From a virus, in IMG/VR virus record IMGVR_UViG_3300017756_000079, positions 1-27,695 of that record: 27,695 bases of DNA; one strand, written 5' to 3'. The notes below the pieces were generated by a model, which worked only from the letters and a program-made list of their open reading frames with translations, was not told the origin of the DNA and searched no databases. The position numbers were made by a program, and so were the translations under genes. Numbering within the stretch: position 1 is the first letter of the stretch; each line of letters opens with the position of its first letter. Of the stretch, positions 1-8,891 are shown piece by piece.

Positions 1-1155
1 AAAAGTTGTAGTCCCTGCTGTAAGACCACCTGTTATTTGTTTTACAGTTTGGGAACTTGATGTTCCGTTACTAACAGAACTAGGATATATATCATGCTGC
101 TCTTCTAAAAATGTAGCTATAGGCACAACTTTTCTTTCTGTAACTTGGCCTTTAACAACATCAGGGGCATCGGTTTCAATATCTAACACAGGATGTCTTG
201 ATTCACCTGCAAATATAGTTTCTACTGCAGCACCATTTAACTGTCTTTCAAATGTATGCCTTCTAGGTATTAATACAGTATCTTCTGTTATTTTATTTAT
301 ATCCGTAGAATTAAATTGTAAATAAACATTATCTGAATCGGTATCGTGTACCGTACCATCATTATATATATTAAATGCAGATAAATTAAAGTGTTCACCC
401 GATACATCTTTTACATAATATCTATAAGACTTAGCCCATTCAGGAGGATCACTAGTTATTTTTGCTGTTAATCCAGTTCTAAACCTTTGTGTAAATGCTG
501 TTTTTATACTTGAACCTTCAGCATCTGTGTCTGGTGCTTTTTGAGTTAGCATACCCCCTATTCTTCCAAATCTATCCATATATGCAACACCAACCTCATA
601 GGTTCTATTACCTTTTAAAGATGGTCCATTTAAAGGATCTGGAAAAACAGCTGTACTAAGTTCAATTTTTAAATTATCATTTTGATTATATTTAGCAATA
701 TAATTACCATATATAACTCTATTAGCTGTAACTTCTTGTGCTTTAGCACTTTTTGGTACACTATCAAATTGTCTTGTTAATTGAGTGCTAGGTAAAGCCG
801 CACCAAAACTTCTTTCTTTTAATTGAACAGTTAAAGGACTACCATTGCCTCTTTCAGCTTCAGGTATTTCAATAGTTTTTAAAACATAAATAGTGCTTGA
901 AATAGATTCTGTATATAATATATCTACAGCTTCTACGTCTGGTCCTCCTCTATCTATATCTTTTAAAGTTATTTGTTCTAATTTATTTGCTACAGAAGTA
1001 TTGTGGCCTCTTCTAAAAAAATCTTCAACATTGGGATCTTTAGGAAGAAAAGCAACTTTACTGAATGGTGCATAAGGTGAAAATTGTCCATCGTTATAAC
1101 GCCATCTGTAACTAAAATACGGAAAAATTTTTTCAAATGGTAATTTTTCTGACAT
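1..1155 (-). CDS. Tail stabilisation (gp10-like) protein, C-terminal module, partial
   Basis: The frame is open from an ATG at 1153-1155 to the left edge of the window, giving about 385 residues without a stop, so the gene is cut by the window. The N-terminus carries FSYRWRYNDGQFSPYAPFS (about residues 14-32). Further on are VDILYTES (about 77-84), a GNRTYEVGVAYMDRFGR block and WAKSYRYYVKD followed by HFNL. From memory, these blocks occur in this order in the C-terminal half of very large virion proteins of marine phages and crAss-like relatives, annotated as tail or stabilisation proteins. In those proteins this module follows directly after an 'EPKKI ... ITVI' module in the same chain. Here that module belongs to the preceding gene, which stops 15 bases upstream. 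The likely role is a structural part of the short tail or neck. Family membership is fairly confident, the exact position in the virion is not. Confidence 0.75.
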   Translation of the reverse strand, partial: MSEKLPFEKIFPYFSYRWRYNDGQFSPYAPFSKVAFLPKDPNVEDFFRRGHNTSVANKLEQITLKDIDRGGPDVEAVDILYTESISSTIYVLKTIEIPEAERGNGSPLTVQLKERSFGAALPSTQLTRQFDSVPKSAKAQEVTANRVIYGNYIAKYNQNDNLKIELSTAVFPDPLNGPSLKGNRTYEVGVAYMDRFGRIGGMLTQKAPDTDAEGSSIKTAFTQRFRTGLTAKITSDPPEWAKSYRYYVKDVSGEHFNLSAFNIYNDGTVHDTDSDNVYLQFNSTDINKITEDTVLIPRRHTFERQLNGAAVETIFAGESRHPVLDIETDAPDVVKGQVTERKVVPIATFLEEQHDIYPSSVSNGTSSSQTVKQITGGLTAGTTTF

Positions 1156-1170
1156 ACTATATTATATATT

Positions 1171-4100
1171 TTAAGGCCATTTTGTAAAAATTGGTTTACT
1201 TCTATCTGGTCCAGCTTGAGATAAATCAACACTAGCTGCTTTTACAAGAGGATTAGGGTGATTAACTGTTACAACCGCACTTAAACTTGCTTTTGCAAAA
1301 AATCCTTGATTTGGGTTTACTTCAAGTTCAACTCTATATTGACCATTTCCTTGTTTAATTAATTTTAATTTATTAACAGCAACTTTTGGATTTATAAAGT
1401 TATAAGCCGGAAAAGTTATATCAGACTCTTTAAGCTCTGCATCTTTTGGCGATACTGAAACAGCAAATGAAGGATTTGCATATCTCATTGATGAATATGA
1501 ACCATTTGCTAATCTACTTCCAAAAACTTTCTTTTTACCATTTTCAGCTATTATAAGTCTTGTAGGACTAACTTTTATACTTTGTACAGGTATAGGTGTA
1601 TTATTAGCTCCTAGTGTTGTAAACTTTTTAACACTACTAATTCCTTCACCGCCTGAACCACTTAGTCCAGAAATATCACCAAGGGTATTATCATTTAACA
1701 TGGTACACATTACATGATATTCTGTACCAGCTGATAACCCTGTTAATTCTGCAGTATCTTCTATTGGTTCATTTGTTGAAACAAAAGTTTTAGCAGGGTT
1801 TGCATTCCAAATAGTTGCAATAGTATAAGGTGAACTCATTGCAGATGTTTTAGCATAATAAACACCGTGCTTTGTAATAGTTGAAATATCACCGCCACCA
1901 CCAGTCCATTTAATATGTACCTCTGCAGAATTTTGTGTTACATTTTTTATTTCTATAATTTTAGAAAATGCTCTTTGTCCGTTAGGATATGCCGGAGGTT
2001 CTGGTTGTGTTTTAAAAGAAAAACATCTTTTTGAAGGTCCTTCACCTTGCGCAAAAGGAGATGATGTTATTGCTACACCATTATTTGCTGTAACAAAATA
2101 AACATATCTAGTATCTGCGGTTAATCCGGAAATTGTTGTTGCAATTGCATTTTTTAAATTTGATAAATCATCAGTGTCTGCAGTTACAGTAACAACACCT
2201 GATGTTGCATTAGGTGAACCAGCCGCATTATTTTTAATATATGCCTGCGTTGTTGCCTCTGTAACAGAACCAGATCCTCTATATAGTGAAGCACTAGGTA
2301 TAGAAGCTATTTTCATATAATAAAATTTAGGTGTCATTTCAGTTAAGCTTTTATTAGAACCTCCATTGTCACCTTGGTTTGCTCTAAAACTACCGGCCTT
2401 TCTTCCTACATCTTTTGTAACTAATAACTCTGGTACAGGTAATCTAGTACCAATACCGGATGTTACAGCTGTAGTTCCTTGTAGTTGTACCCGTACAACT
2501 CCTTTGCCATAATCACCTGTTTGATTATCATCTTCTGCTAAGTGTAAGGTGTTGCCACCATCGCCTGATATTTTAACATAAGCTATATAGTAAATAACTT
2601 GACCATGTTGTCCTGTAAGTGTAGCTTGAGCTGAAAACTTAGGTGTTTGCCCAGCTGATCCTTGCTGTCCTAAAAATGAGTTTAATAAGGATATACTATT
2701 TGGTGTATTACTTGTAACAGTATTACTTACTGCAACAACAGTACTTCCAGTTCCTGCAGCAACTTCATTTGCATTTGTTCCATAAATAAATCCAGCTTCT
2801 GTTAATGTAGGTGTATTAGATAACTGTTCAAAAACCTGGCCATTAAATGTAACTTTAGGCTGGCCACCGTTTATTTGATTGCCTGTATAATTTAAAGTTT
2901 CAATATCTGGTGGTTCATTTATATTACCTAATTTAGGTGGTCCAATTACTGAACCATATATTTCTTGACTATTAACTTTTACAAAAGGCATAGCATAGTA
3001 ATCTTTTCTAGCTATAGGTAGTTTACTAGAAACATTACCTGTACCATTTGTTATTGGAAATCTATCAATATCAAATCCATATTGAAAAGTAAAATTACCT
3101 GCTTGTATTTTTTGTGTCGATGTATCTAACACGGTATTACCATTTATATCATTAATACCAGTAGCAGGACCGGGTATCATTCTAGCAAAGTTATCATTTA
3201 TTCTTTGTGCTCTGCTTAATATTAAACCTTGTTTTTGTAAATTAGTACCATTACCTAAATCAACACCTGGTTCCTGTGATGTAAAATATATACCCATTTC
3301 AGTAGCAACAGGAGTATTGTGTGCAATAGTTACATCGACCTCTATCTTACCAGAAGTAAATCTAATAGCATCAGCATTTATTGTAATTGGCACGTTTGTA
3401 GTTCCTGTTCCAGCCTTATATTCTTTTACAGCAGGTTTACCTCTTTGTCTTTCATATCCTTCTCCAAAGTTGCTTCTACCAAAAGCACATATAAATATAC
3501 TTTCATCTCTTGTAATACTAAATGCAGATATTGCAGAAGTTTCTACAGCGTAGGTTTCTTCAGATTGCATATAACCACCATCCCAAAATTGTGATACTCT
3601 AAATATTTCTGAATCATTACTAGCTTGTTTCCATTCTATTCTACCATTATAACCTTGATCAACCTCTGTACCTGTACCTGATGCAAATGTAAGTGTTGTT
3701 ATTTTTTTAACATCAAATGCTTTTTTAGAAAAATAAAAACCTCTTTCTAATCTACCAGATGCAGTTATGTTCCAATTGTTGTGATCAATTCGAGCTTTCA
3801 TAGTTACAGAAGTATTATTCTGGTCTGGCTCTGACATTGAAGGGTTTGGTTTATGCTGTACTGCTTTATTATTTGGATCGTTTGATGCAGATATAGGAAA
3901 TGATTTAATTAAACCAACTCTTTCAACTGAATCTATTCCTGTAGAAGCAAAAGCTTGTACAAACAATTTTTCACCAAAACTAAAATCATCTATAGTTGTA
4001 ACAAAATTTCTTCCACTAGGATCATCATCTCCTCTTGGAAATTTAGTATGTACTTGACCACCCTCAAAAGTTAACACATCATCACTAACATCACTTAAAA

Positions 4101-4914
4101 TATCACTAGCAGTAAATGTTCTATTATCTGATGTAACCGTTCTAAATACATAAAAACCTCTATTAGTTATAGTTGCGGTATTAGTATTAGAACTAACGGT
4201 GCCATGTAGTATAACAGTACCATCTGCTCCTTTACCCGGAAAAGTATCTCCAGGGCTAATAGACATTGTCTTAACTGCTAAATTAGGTGCGTTTGCAGAG
4301 TTTGAAGTATCGTTAATTACAAATGTTTCTATATCATCTGTTCCATCTACATTTTTTGCATAAATTTTTCCAGGAGTAACGTTGTTTTTTGCGTATGCAA
4401 TGTAATAATATCTTTTAGTTAAAACTAAACCAGATACTTTAGAATCAAATCTTCCAGTGTTTGTATGAGATACAATTGGTGTACCTCCTGCTAATAATTC
4501 TTGTAGTGTTGGTGCATCTAAAGAATCTATTTGTTTATATACAAAACCTCTTTCTGTAAAAGGTAATGTTCCACTTCTAGCTTGACCGTATAGTACAACA
4601 TCTGTGCTTTGAGTATATGCTTTATCAGTTTGAATAAGCGGAGCAGATGCTATAGGGTTTATTATAGCAGTTGAAGCAGATGTAGTAGTTGTTATAGCTG
4701 TTTGTGGATGAGGTCTAATAACTGTTATATCTCTTTCTTGAAAGTTTCTACCATATACAATAGTATTACCTGTAGAGTGATCTGCAGCTCTAAATATAGT
4801 TAGGTCTATTTTTTTAGGTTCGTTAACACCATCTGTAAAAAACAGCATATCGTCAACAATGTTTATCCCTGTAATTAAATTACTAGGGTGAAACTTAAGT
4901 ATGTTACTTGCCAT
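1171..4914 (-). CDS. Giant tail protein: gp10-like middle module plus an array of Fn3-like domains
   Basis: This is a 1247-residue virion protein with two unlike parts. Residues 1-70 contain NLITGINIVDDMLFFTDG (12-29), NEPKKIDL (31-38) and ERDITVIRPHP (60-70), a signature I associate with the middle of large marine-phage tail or stabilisation proteins. Residues about 100-1100 hold roughly seven divergent Fn3/Ig-like repeats. Each has a '(E/N)RGFYxx' type strand and a later 'YYIAYxKxx' type strand, for example at 120/168, 251/316, 390/472, 538/638, 706/774 and 1016/1065. The C-terminus (1105-1247) looks like another beta-sandwich. The array resembles Bacteroidetes surface domains and phage Ig-like decorations thought to bind surface polysaccharide. 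The ATG follows the upstream stop after one base (TAATATG). There is no signal peptide or membrane segment. The role in the tail is inferred. Confidence 0.8.
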   Translation of the reverse strand: MASNILKFHPSNLITGINIVDDMLFFTDGVNEPKKIDLTIFRAADHSTGNTIVYGRNFQERDITVIRPHPQTAITTTTSASTAIINPIASAPLIQTDKAYTQSTDVVLYGQARSGTLPFTERGFVYKQIDSLDAPTLQELLAGGTPIVSHTNTGRFDSKVSGLVLTKRYYYIAYAKNNVTPGKIYAKNVDGTDDIETFVINDTSNSANAPNLAVKTMSISPGDTFPGKGADGTVILHGTVSSNTNTATITNRGFYVFRTVTSDNRTFTASDILSDVSDDVLTFEGGQVHTKFPRGDDDPSGRNFVTTIDDFSFGEKLFVQAFASTGIDSVERVGLIKSFPISASNDPNNKAVQHKPNPSMSEPDQNNTSVTMKARIDHNNWNITASGRLERGFYFSKKAFDVKKITTLTFASGTGTEVDQGYNGRIEWKQASNDSEIFRVSQFWDGGYMQSEETYAVETSAISAFSITRDESIFICAFGRSNFGEGYERQRGKPAVKEYKAGTGTTNVPITINADAIRFTSGKIEVDVTIAHNTPVATEMGIYFTSQEPGVDLGNGTNLQKQGLILSRAQRINDNFARMIPGPATGINDINGNTVLDTSTQKIQAGNFTFQYGFDIDRFPITNGTGNVSSKLPIARKDYYAMPFVKVNSQEIYGSVIGPPKLGNINEPPDIETLNYTGNQINGGQPKVTFNGQVFEQLSNTPTLTEAGFIYGTNANEVAAGTGSTVVAVSNTVTSNTPNSISLLNSFLGQQGSAGQTPKFSAQATLTGQHGQVIYYIAYVKISGDGGNTLHLAEDDNQTGDYGKGVVRVQLQGTTAVTSGIGTRLPVPELLVTKDVGRKAGSFRANQGDNGGSNKSLTEMTPKFYYMKIASIPSASLYRGSGSVTEATTQAYIKNNAAGSPNATSGVVTVTADTDDLSNLKNAIATTISGLTADTRYVYFVTANNGVAITSSPFAQGEGPSKRCFSFKTQPEPPAYPNGQRAFSKIIEIKNVTQNSAEVHIKWTGGGGDISTITKHGVYYAKTSAMSSPYTIATIWNANPAKTFVSTNEPIEDTAELTGLSAGTEYHVMCTMLNDNTLGDISGLSGSGGEGISSVKKFTTLGANNTPIPVQSIKVSPTRLIIAENGKKKVFGSRLANGSYSSMRYANPSFAVSVSPKDAELKESDITFPAYNFINPKVAVNKLKLIKQGNGQYRVELEVNPNQGFFAKASLSAVVTVNHPNPLVKAASVDLSQAGPDRSKPIFTKWP

Positions 4915-4915
4915 A

Positions 4916-5140
4916 TTATAATTCTGTATAATCTATTATAGCCTCTGGAAGCGCACGAAAATCATCAAATCCATCAATATTAAATTTTAATTCTGTACCA
5001 GCTTCTATTGTATCACCTTCTTTAAAATTTAAAGGTAATAAATATAAATTTTGAACAGAATTAATTTTAATGTTTTTATCTGGAGTAAAAGTTTTCTTAT
5101 CCATTACAAAAGAAGGCGGTTGAATTTTAGCTATAGCCAT
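4916..5140 (-). CDS. Small protein of unknown function between two tail genes
   Basis: This 74-residue frame fits exactly between two large tail genes with one base between stop and start on each side. Both junctions read TAATATGGC on the coding strand, which suggests termination-reinitiation coupling. I do not recognise the family. The protein is mixed in charge and acidic at its C-terminus. It contains a short run resembling beta strands (NLYLLPLNFKEGDTIEAG, about residues 32-49) and has no cysteine, signal peptide or membrane segment. Its position suggests a virion protein or an assembly factor for the neighbouring tail proteins. The tight packing and normal composition support a real gene. 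Confidence 0.6.
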   Translation of the reverse strand: MAIAKIQPPSFVMDKKTFTPDKNIKINSVQNLYLLPLNFKEGDTIEAGTELKFNIDGFDDFRALPEAIIDYTEL

Positions 5141-5141
5141 A

Positions 5142-7163
5142 TTAATAATTATAAGTTATATTTAAAGTATGTGTTACAGAAGCAGTGCCTCCGTTTAAAG
5201 TATTTGGGTTACATTCAACCATAATACAAGGTAATACACCAAATAAAGCAGGTCCTAAATCCCATATAGTAGCTGTATAATCAACACCGTTTGTTTTACC
5301 AGATATAGATATATCTAATTTTGAAGCATCAAAACCACTAAATGTAGGAAGCGTATCTATTGGTCCAGGAGTACTAGTTTGTAATGGTATAAAAACTGTA
5401 CCACTAACTGATGATTCAAATGGCCCTATTTTAAATACCGCAGTAGGGGCCGCACTACTACCAGCATTATATGATAAACCAGCTCCGACATCTGTAACGT
5501 GCCCTAAAATAGGCGTAGTGCCAGACCCTGTGCTAGTTATATTTGGTGTAAAAATTGATTGTCTATTAGCATTTGAAGGAGAGCCTACTTTTATTTGTAT
5601 TGTTGAAGATGTATATCCAGACCTAGACGCTGTTATATTATAAAAACCTGTAGATAATCCTGATGCTTGTATTTGTTTAGAATCATTTTTAGCTCCAGTA
5701 ACACCCCCGTGATCTGTAAAAGTTACCGTAGAAGGTCCTGTAGCTGAATAAGTAATTTGGTCTTCTGATGCAGGAGAATCAGAAAGTAATCCTGATGAAG
5801 CACCAGTAACTGTTTGAATATAATAATTACCATCGCCTTTTAAAAAATCTCCATAACCTACATTTCTATTTTCAACTGCTGATTCACTTATTGCGGGTAC
5901 TATAAATAATTTATCTGCTGTAGGTCTATTTATAGCTGATGCAGTTGTTGTAAAATATTTTATACTGCTTAATGTTGTACCAACACTATTTGTAGCGTAG
6001 GCAACAACAGCATAAGTTGTACTAGCTGATAACCCTGTAATAGCTTTTGAAAAAGGTGATGTTATAGGTGTAACGGCTGCATTAGTTCCTGAAGACTGCA
6101 CTTGTGCTGCAGTTAATGCATTTGAAACTGTTGCACCTGTTGAAGTTTGAGAAACTGTTATAGGTAGTTTAGCGTGTACTTGATCTACCGTGCCTAAGTT
6201 TGACTTAAAGTATATAGTGTTAGGTTGTGGCCCTGCTAAGTTTTGATAATCATATTGTGAAGATGTGATTGTTGTACCATCCTTATCTTTTACTGTAAGA
6301 TCACTCGCAGCCACTCCTTCAAAAGGATCGGTCCATAATGGCGCACCTGAAGATAAATTTGCGGATCTACCACTTAAAGATCTAATAACAAATTCATTTG
6401 TAAAATTTGTTACTGTAGTACTGCCACCTGTATTTGCTTTATAATAAAAACCAATTGCTGTAACACCTGCACTATCATTTGTATATTCAGCATTTAAAGT
6501 TACACCAGTAGCCGTAATATTAGTGCAGTCTAATATATTTACAACAGGTGCAGCTATTGCTGCTTGTGTTGCTGTAACTGTACCGGTAACAAATTTTCCT
6601 GTATTAGAATATCCTGCAGGAACGGTAACCTGTGCTTGTATTACCCTTGTTGTATTAGTTGAAACAGAAGCACCAAAGTCTGGTGTTAAAGAAAAAACAG
6701 TTCCAAGTGTTGCTGAAACACCAATAGTCCCATCTTTAGTAACAGTAGCAGTAACAACAGCATCTGAAAAAGCAAATGTAGGTAATACAACTTTTGTAGG
6801 ACTAGAAGCTACAAAATCAGAACTATCAATAATAATAGTCTTAACGGTATTATCTTTTAAATTATGTTCAAAAATACCATCTGATTTATCACCGGTAACA
6901 AAATAATATATTCTATTACCTTCAGGGTGGGCACAACTTCCAATTACTTTTGCATTTGCATTTGTAGAAGAAGAAAGACCTGTTATACTTTGATTAGCAA
7001 TAAGCTCATTACCTTTTAAATTTTCTATAACTCCAACATTTGCATCTTCTGAAGTATCTATACTAATATTTAAAGCATCTCTATATGTACCCTTAGGTAC
7101 TATTCTATCATCTAAATCTCTTTCAAGTCTAGCTTGATTAAAACTTCTTTTGCTTTGTGCCAT
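5142..7163 (-). CDS. Tail stabilisation (gp10-like) protein, N-terminal module with Fn3-like extension
   Basis: This 673-residue protein opens with the characteristic N-terminus of large gp10-like marine-phage virion proteins: ARLERDLDDRIVPKGTYRDA (11-30), LNISIDTSEDANVGVIENLKGNE (starting at 31), then GNRIYYFVTGD (82-92) and IFEHN (97-101). The IYYF/IFEHN strands look like blades of a propeller. After about residue 120 the chain changes to low-complexity beta domains rich in Thr, Ser, Gly and Ala. One of these, at about 205-415, has the Bacteroidetes-type Fn3 signature: an AIGFYY strand and, near 395, AYATNSVGTT. In the relatives I remember, the N-terminal module continues directly into the 'TGINI..DML' module, which here begins the gene two frames downstream. 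The start ATG lies six bases after the stop of the upstream connector gene. It is probably a tail or neck component. Confidence 0.78.
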   Translation of the reverse strand: MAQSKRSFNQARLERDLDDRIVPKGTYRDALNISIDTSEDANVGVIENLKGNELIANQSITGLSSSTNANAKVIGSCAHPEGNRIYYFVTGDKSDGIFEHNLKDNTVKTIIIDSSDFVASSPTKVVLPTFAFSDAVVTATVTKDGTIGVSATLGTVFSLTPDFGASVSTNTTRVIQAQVTVPAGYSNTGKFVTGTVTATQAAIAAPVVNILDCTNITATGVTLNAEYTNDSAGVTAIGFYYKANTGGSTTVTNFTNEFVIRSLSGRSANLSSGAPLWTDPFEGVAASDLTVKDKDGTTITSSQYDYQNLAGPQPNTIYFKSNLGTVDQVHAKLPITVSQTSTGATVSNALTAAQVQSSGTNAAVTPITSPFSKAITGLSASTTYAVVAYATNSVGTTLSSIKYFTTTASAINRPTADKLFIVPAISESAVENRNVGYGDFLKGDGNYYIQTVTGASSGLLSDSPASEDQITYSATGPSTVTFTDHGGVTGAKNDSKQIQASGLSTGFYNITASRSGYTSSTIQIKVGSPSNANRQSIFTPNITSTGSGTTPILGHVTDVGAGLSYNAGSSAAPTAVFKIGPFESSVSGTVFIPLQTSTPGPIDTLPTFSGFDASKLDISISGKTNGVDYTATIWDLGPALFGVLPCIMVECNPNTLNGGTASVTHTLNITYNY

Positions 7164-7169
7164 TTAATT

Positions 7170-8120
7170 CTAATGTTTAATCCACTTACTTTTGCCTCTT
7201 AATATTTGAGCAAGTTCTTCTAATTTATAATTGCTTAATCTTATTTTAGTATTTCTTAATTTTGCAGTTGCTTCTTTTTTATATAAAGGTGCTAAGCCAG
7301 CGCTAGCAGGTCTTACTTTAGATAAATTATATAGCATGTATGCATATGTTGCATCTTCTGCAAGTTTAGGCATATATACTTTACTTAAATCTGCATTATT
7401 ATCTAACCCATCACTTATATAATCTAATACAATTAAGTCTTCATTTCTATTTGCAAATGATCCATCAAAAAATATTAATCCTGATTTATGATCTATAAAG
7501 TAAGTTCCAGCTGCATTCATATCTTCCGGCACACCACCATATCTTTTATTAAAATATGAAAAGTTATCGTTATTATAATTTGAATAATAATAATCTTGTG
7601 CAGATTGTAATGTGTTTGCACTATTACTAGCATCTTGAAAACGTGTTGCTAAAGTTGATTTAGCCGCTGTAATTATCTTACCTGTACCATCAAATGTAAT
7701 ATTACTATTATTATCTTGTACTGGTATTGTAGGATCTCCTGATCTTCTTTGTGGTAATAATATTTTTTTTACACCATCTGTTCCAACACAAGATATTTTA
7801 ATATAGTTTATATAATCTTGTGGTAATGGAAATTGTAAAGAATCACCTAAATCTAATTCCATACTTTTTTCAGAATGTAATACATCATAACTAAATTCCT
7901 GCATTGCTCTTTGTGCCCAAAAATCTAATTCATATTTTGGTACTTTAGGTAAAGCTTTATCTTCTCCTATATAAGCAACCATAAAGTTATTAATTATATC
8001 TTCTAAGCTAGTCCTACTATAATATCCTAATCCTTTAAAATCAGATGGTATATTACCGCTATCACCTTGATGTTGTGCATAATACTGTTGTTCAGTATAT
8101 TGTTTTCTAGTTTCTGCCAT
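7170..8120 (-). CDS. Neck/connector-like virion protein
   Basis: This 316-residue protein resembles a family found beside gp10-like tail genes in marine phages. The signatures are SLEDIINNFMVAYIGEDK (about 38-55), KYELDFWAQRAMQEFSYDVL (about 62-81) and LQFPLPQDYINYIKIS (about 95-110). Those helices and the PLPQDY loop are what I recognise. The family is usually annotated as a structural or head-tail connector protein. The start ATG shares one base with the stop of the upstream gene, implying coupled translation. There are no membrane segments. Placement between a ring-like protein and the tail stabilisation genes supports a role in the neck. The assignment to a specific ring is not possible from sequence alone. 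Confidence 0.6.
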   Translation of the reverse strand: MAETRKQYTEQQYYAQHQGDSGNIPSDFKGLGYYSRTSLEDIINNFMVAYIGEDKALPKVPKYELDFWAQRAMQEFSYDVLHSEKSMELDLGDSLQFPLPQDYINYIKISCVGTDGVKKILLPQRRSGDPTIPVQDNNSNITFDGTGKIITAAKSTLATRFQDASNSANTLQSAQDYYYSNYNNDNFSYFNKRYGGVPEDMNAAGTYFIDHKSGLIFFDGSFANRNEDLIVLDYISDGLDNNADLSKVYMPKLAEDATYAYMLYNLSKVRPASAGLAPLYKKEATAKLRNTKIRLSNYKLEELAQILRGKSKWIKH

Positions 8121-8836
8121 TATCTTTCAGCTTGAATTATTTGTTGTTCTTTTGCGGAAGCTACTTGTGTTATATCAGCAGCTCTTATAATAACTCCTGC
8201 ATAAGCAAGTATTTTAATTACTAATTCATGAAACTCCGATGGATGTAATTCAAAATTCTTATATCCACTGGCTGAAGTATTTGCAACAACTTGTCCTGCT
8301 GTTGTACCTCCAATCCAATTAGGATCATTTGGTTTCCTTATGTAATTAATTCTTATACTTGATATACCTGATGTAGGATTTACAACTAAACCACTTTCAT
8401 GTAACACATATACTGGTGATGTAGTTGTTGGTTTTGCTAATGGTGACCTATTTAAAACATTTAATAATTTATTTGTTGTTTCTTGTATAGGTATATTTAC
8501 AGAATTTAATATATGAAATACACTACTAAGCCTATAAAAATTACTTGGATAAGCATAATAGTTAGCGGTTGTATTACCTGCAGCATTATTAAAGGTTGCT
8601 GAATCTATTGTTTCTTCATTTTCAAACAAAGCTATTTTTTCTTCTATATTTTTTCTTATATCAGAATAATCGGAAGAATTTGTTATAGCATAGTTTCTTG
8701 AAGAAAAGTAACCTTCAAATATTTCATTCTGCGCTTGCTTAGCTAAAGTATTAAACTCAGCCGGCGTTACATAACCTCTATTTTCTTTATTTAGTATATT
8801 TAATACTGTTTTATAAACACTATCTGTAAGTACCAT
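8120..8836 (-). CDS. Ring/neck-like virion protein
   Basis: The 238-residue product has an N-terminus (SVYKTVLNILNKENRGYVTP, 6-25, followed by EFNTLAKQAQNEIFEGYF) that matches a family I remember from Bacteroidetes-infecting podoviruses, including crAss-like phages, where such proteins form rings below the portal. The middle part (about 85-165) is a beta-rich segment with AYPSNFYRLSSV. The C-terminus, around NFELHPSEFHELVIKILAYA, is helical. The gene follows a hairpin-bearing 55-base spacer and has an A/T-only leader. It is translationally coupled to the next connector gene. The ring assignment is inferred from motif resemblance and gene order. Confidence 0.55.
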   Translation of the reverse strand: MVLTDSVYKTVLNILNKENRGYVTPAEFNTLAKQAQNEIFEGYFSSRNYAITNSSDYSDIRKNIEEKIALFENEETIDSATFNNAAGNTTANYYAYPSNFYRLSSVFHILNSVNIPIQETTNKLLNVLNRSPLAKPTTTSPVYVLHESGLVVNPTSGISSIRINYIRKPNDPNWIGGTTAGQVVANTSASGYKNFELHPSEFHELVIKILAYAGVIIRAADITQVASAKEQQIIQAER

Positions 8837-8856
8837 TATTTATTTATTAATTAGTT

Positions 8857-8884
8857 AGCTATGGCTAAGCGAATAACCATAGCC
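8857..8884 (-). promoter_or_regulatory. Intergenic hairpin between two virion genes
   Basis: On the coding strand the arms GCTATGG and CCATAGC pair perfectly. G-U and A-U pairs extend them to about 10-11 base pairs around a six-base TTCGCT loop (+ strand arms 8857-8867 and 8874-8884). It begins about seven bases after the stop of the 239-residue gene and lies about 20 bases before the start of the next gene. No T-run follows, so it is not a classical intrinsic terminator. It may be an RNA processing or stability element, or a weak attenuator. Confidence 0.5.
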
Positions 8885-8891
8885 AGGTATT

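Noticed and set aside
6523-6906. Plus-strand frame of 127 codons opposite the 673-residue tail gene
   Set aside because: Antisense of Thr/Val/Gly-rich coding sequence, with no start context or neighbours on that strand.
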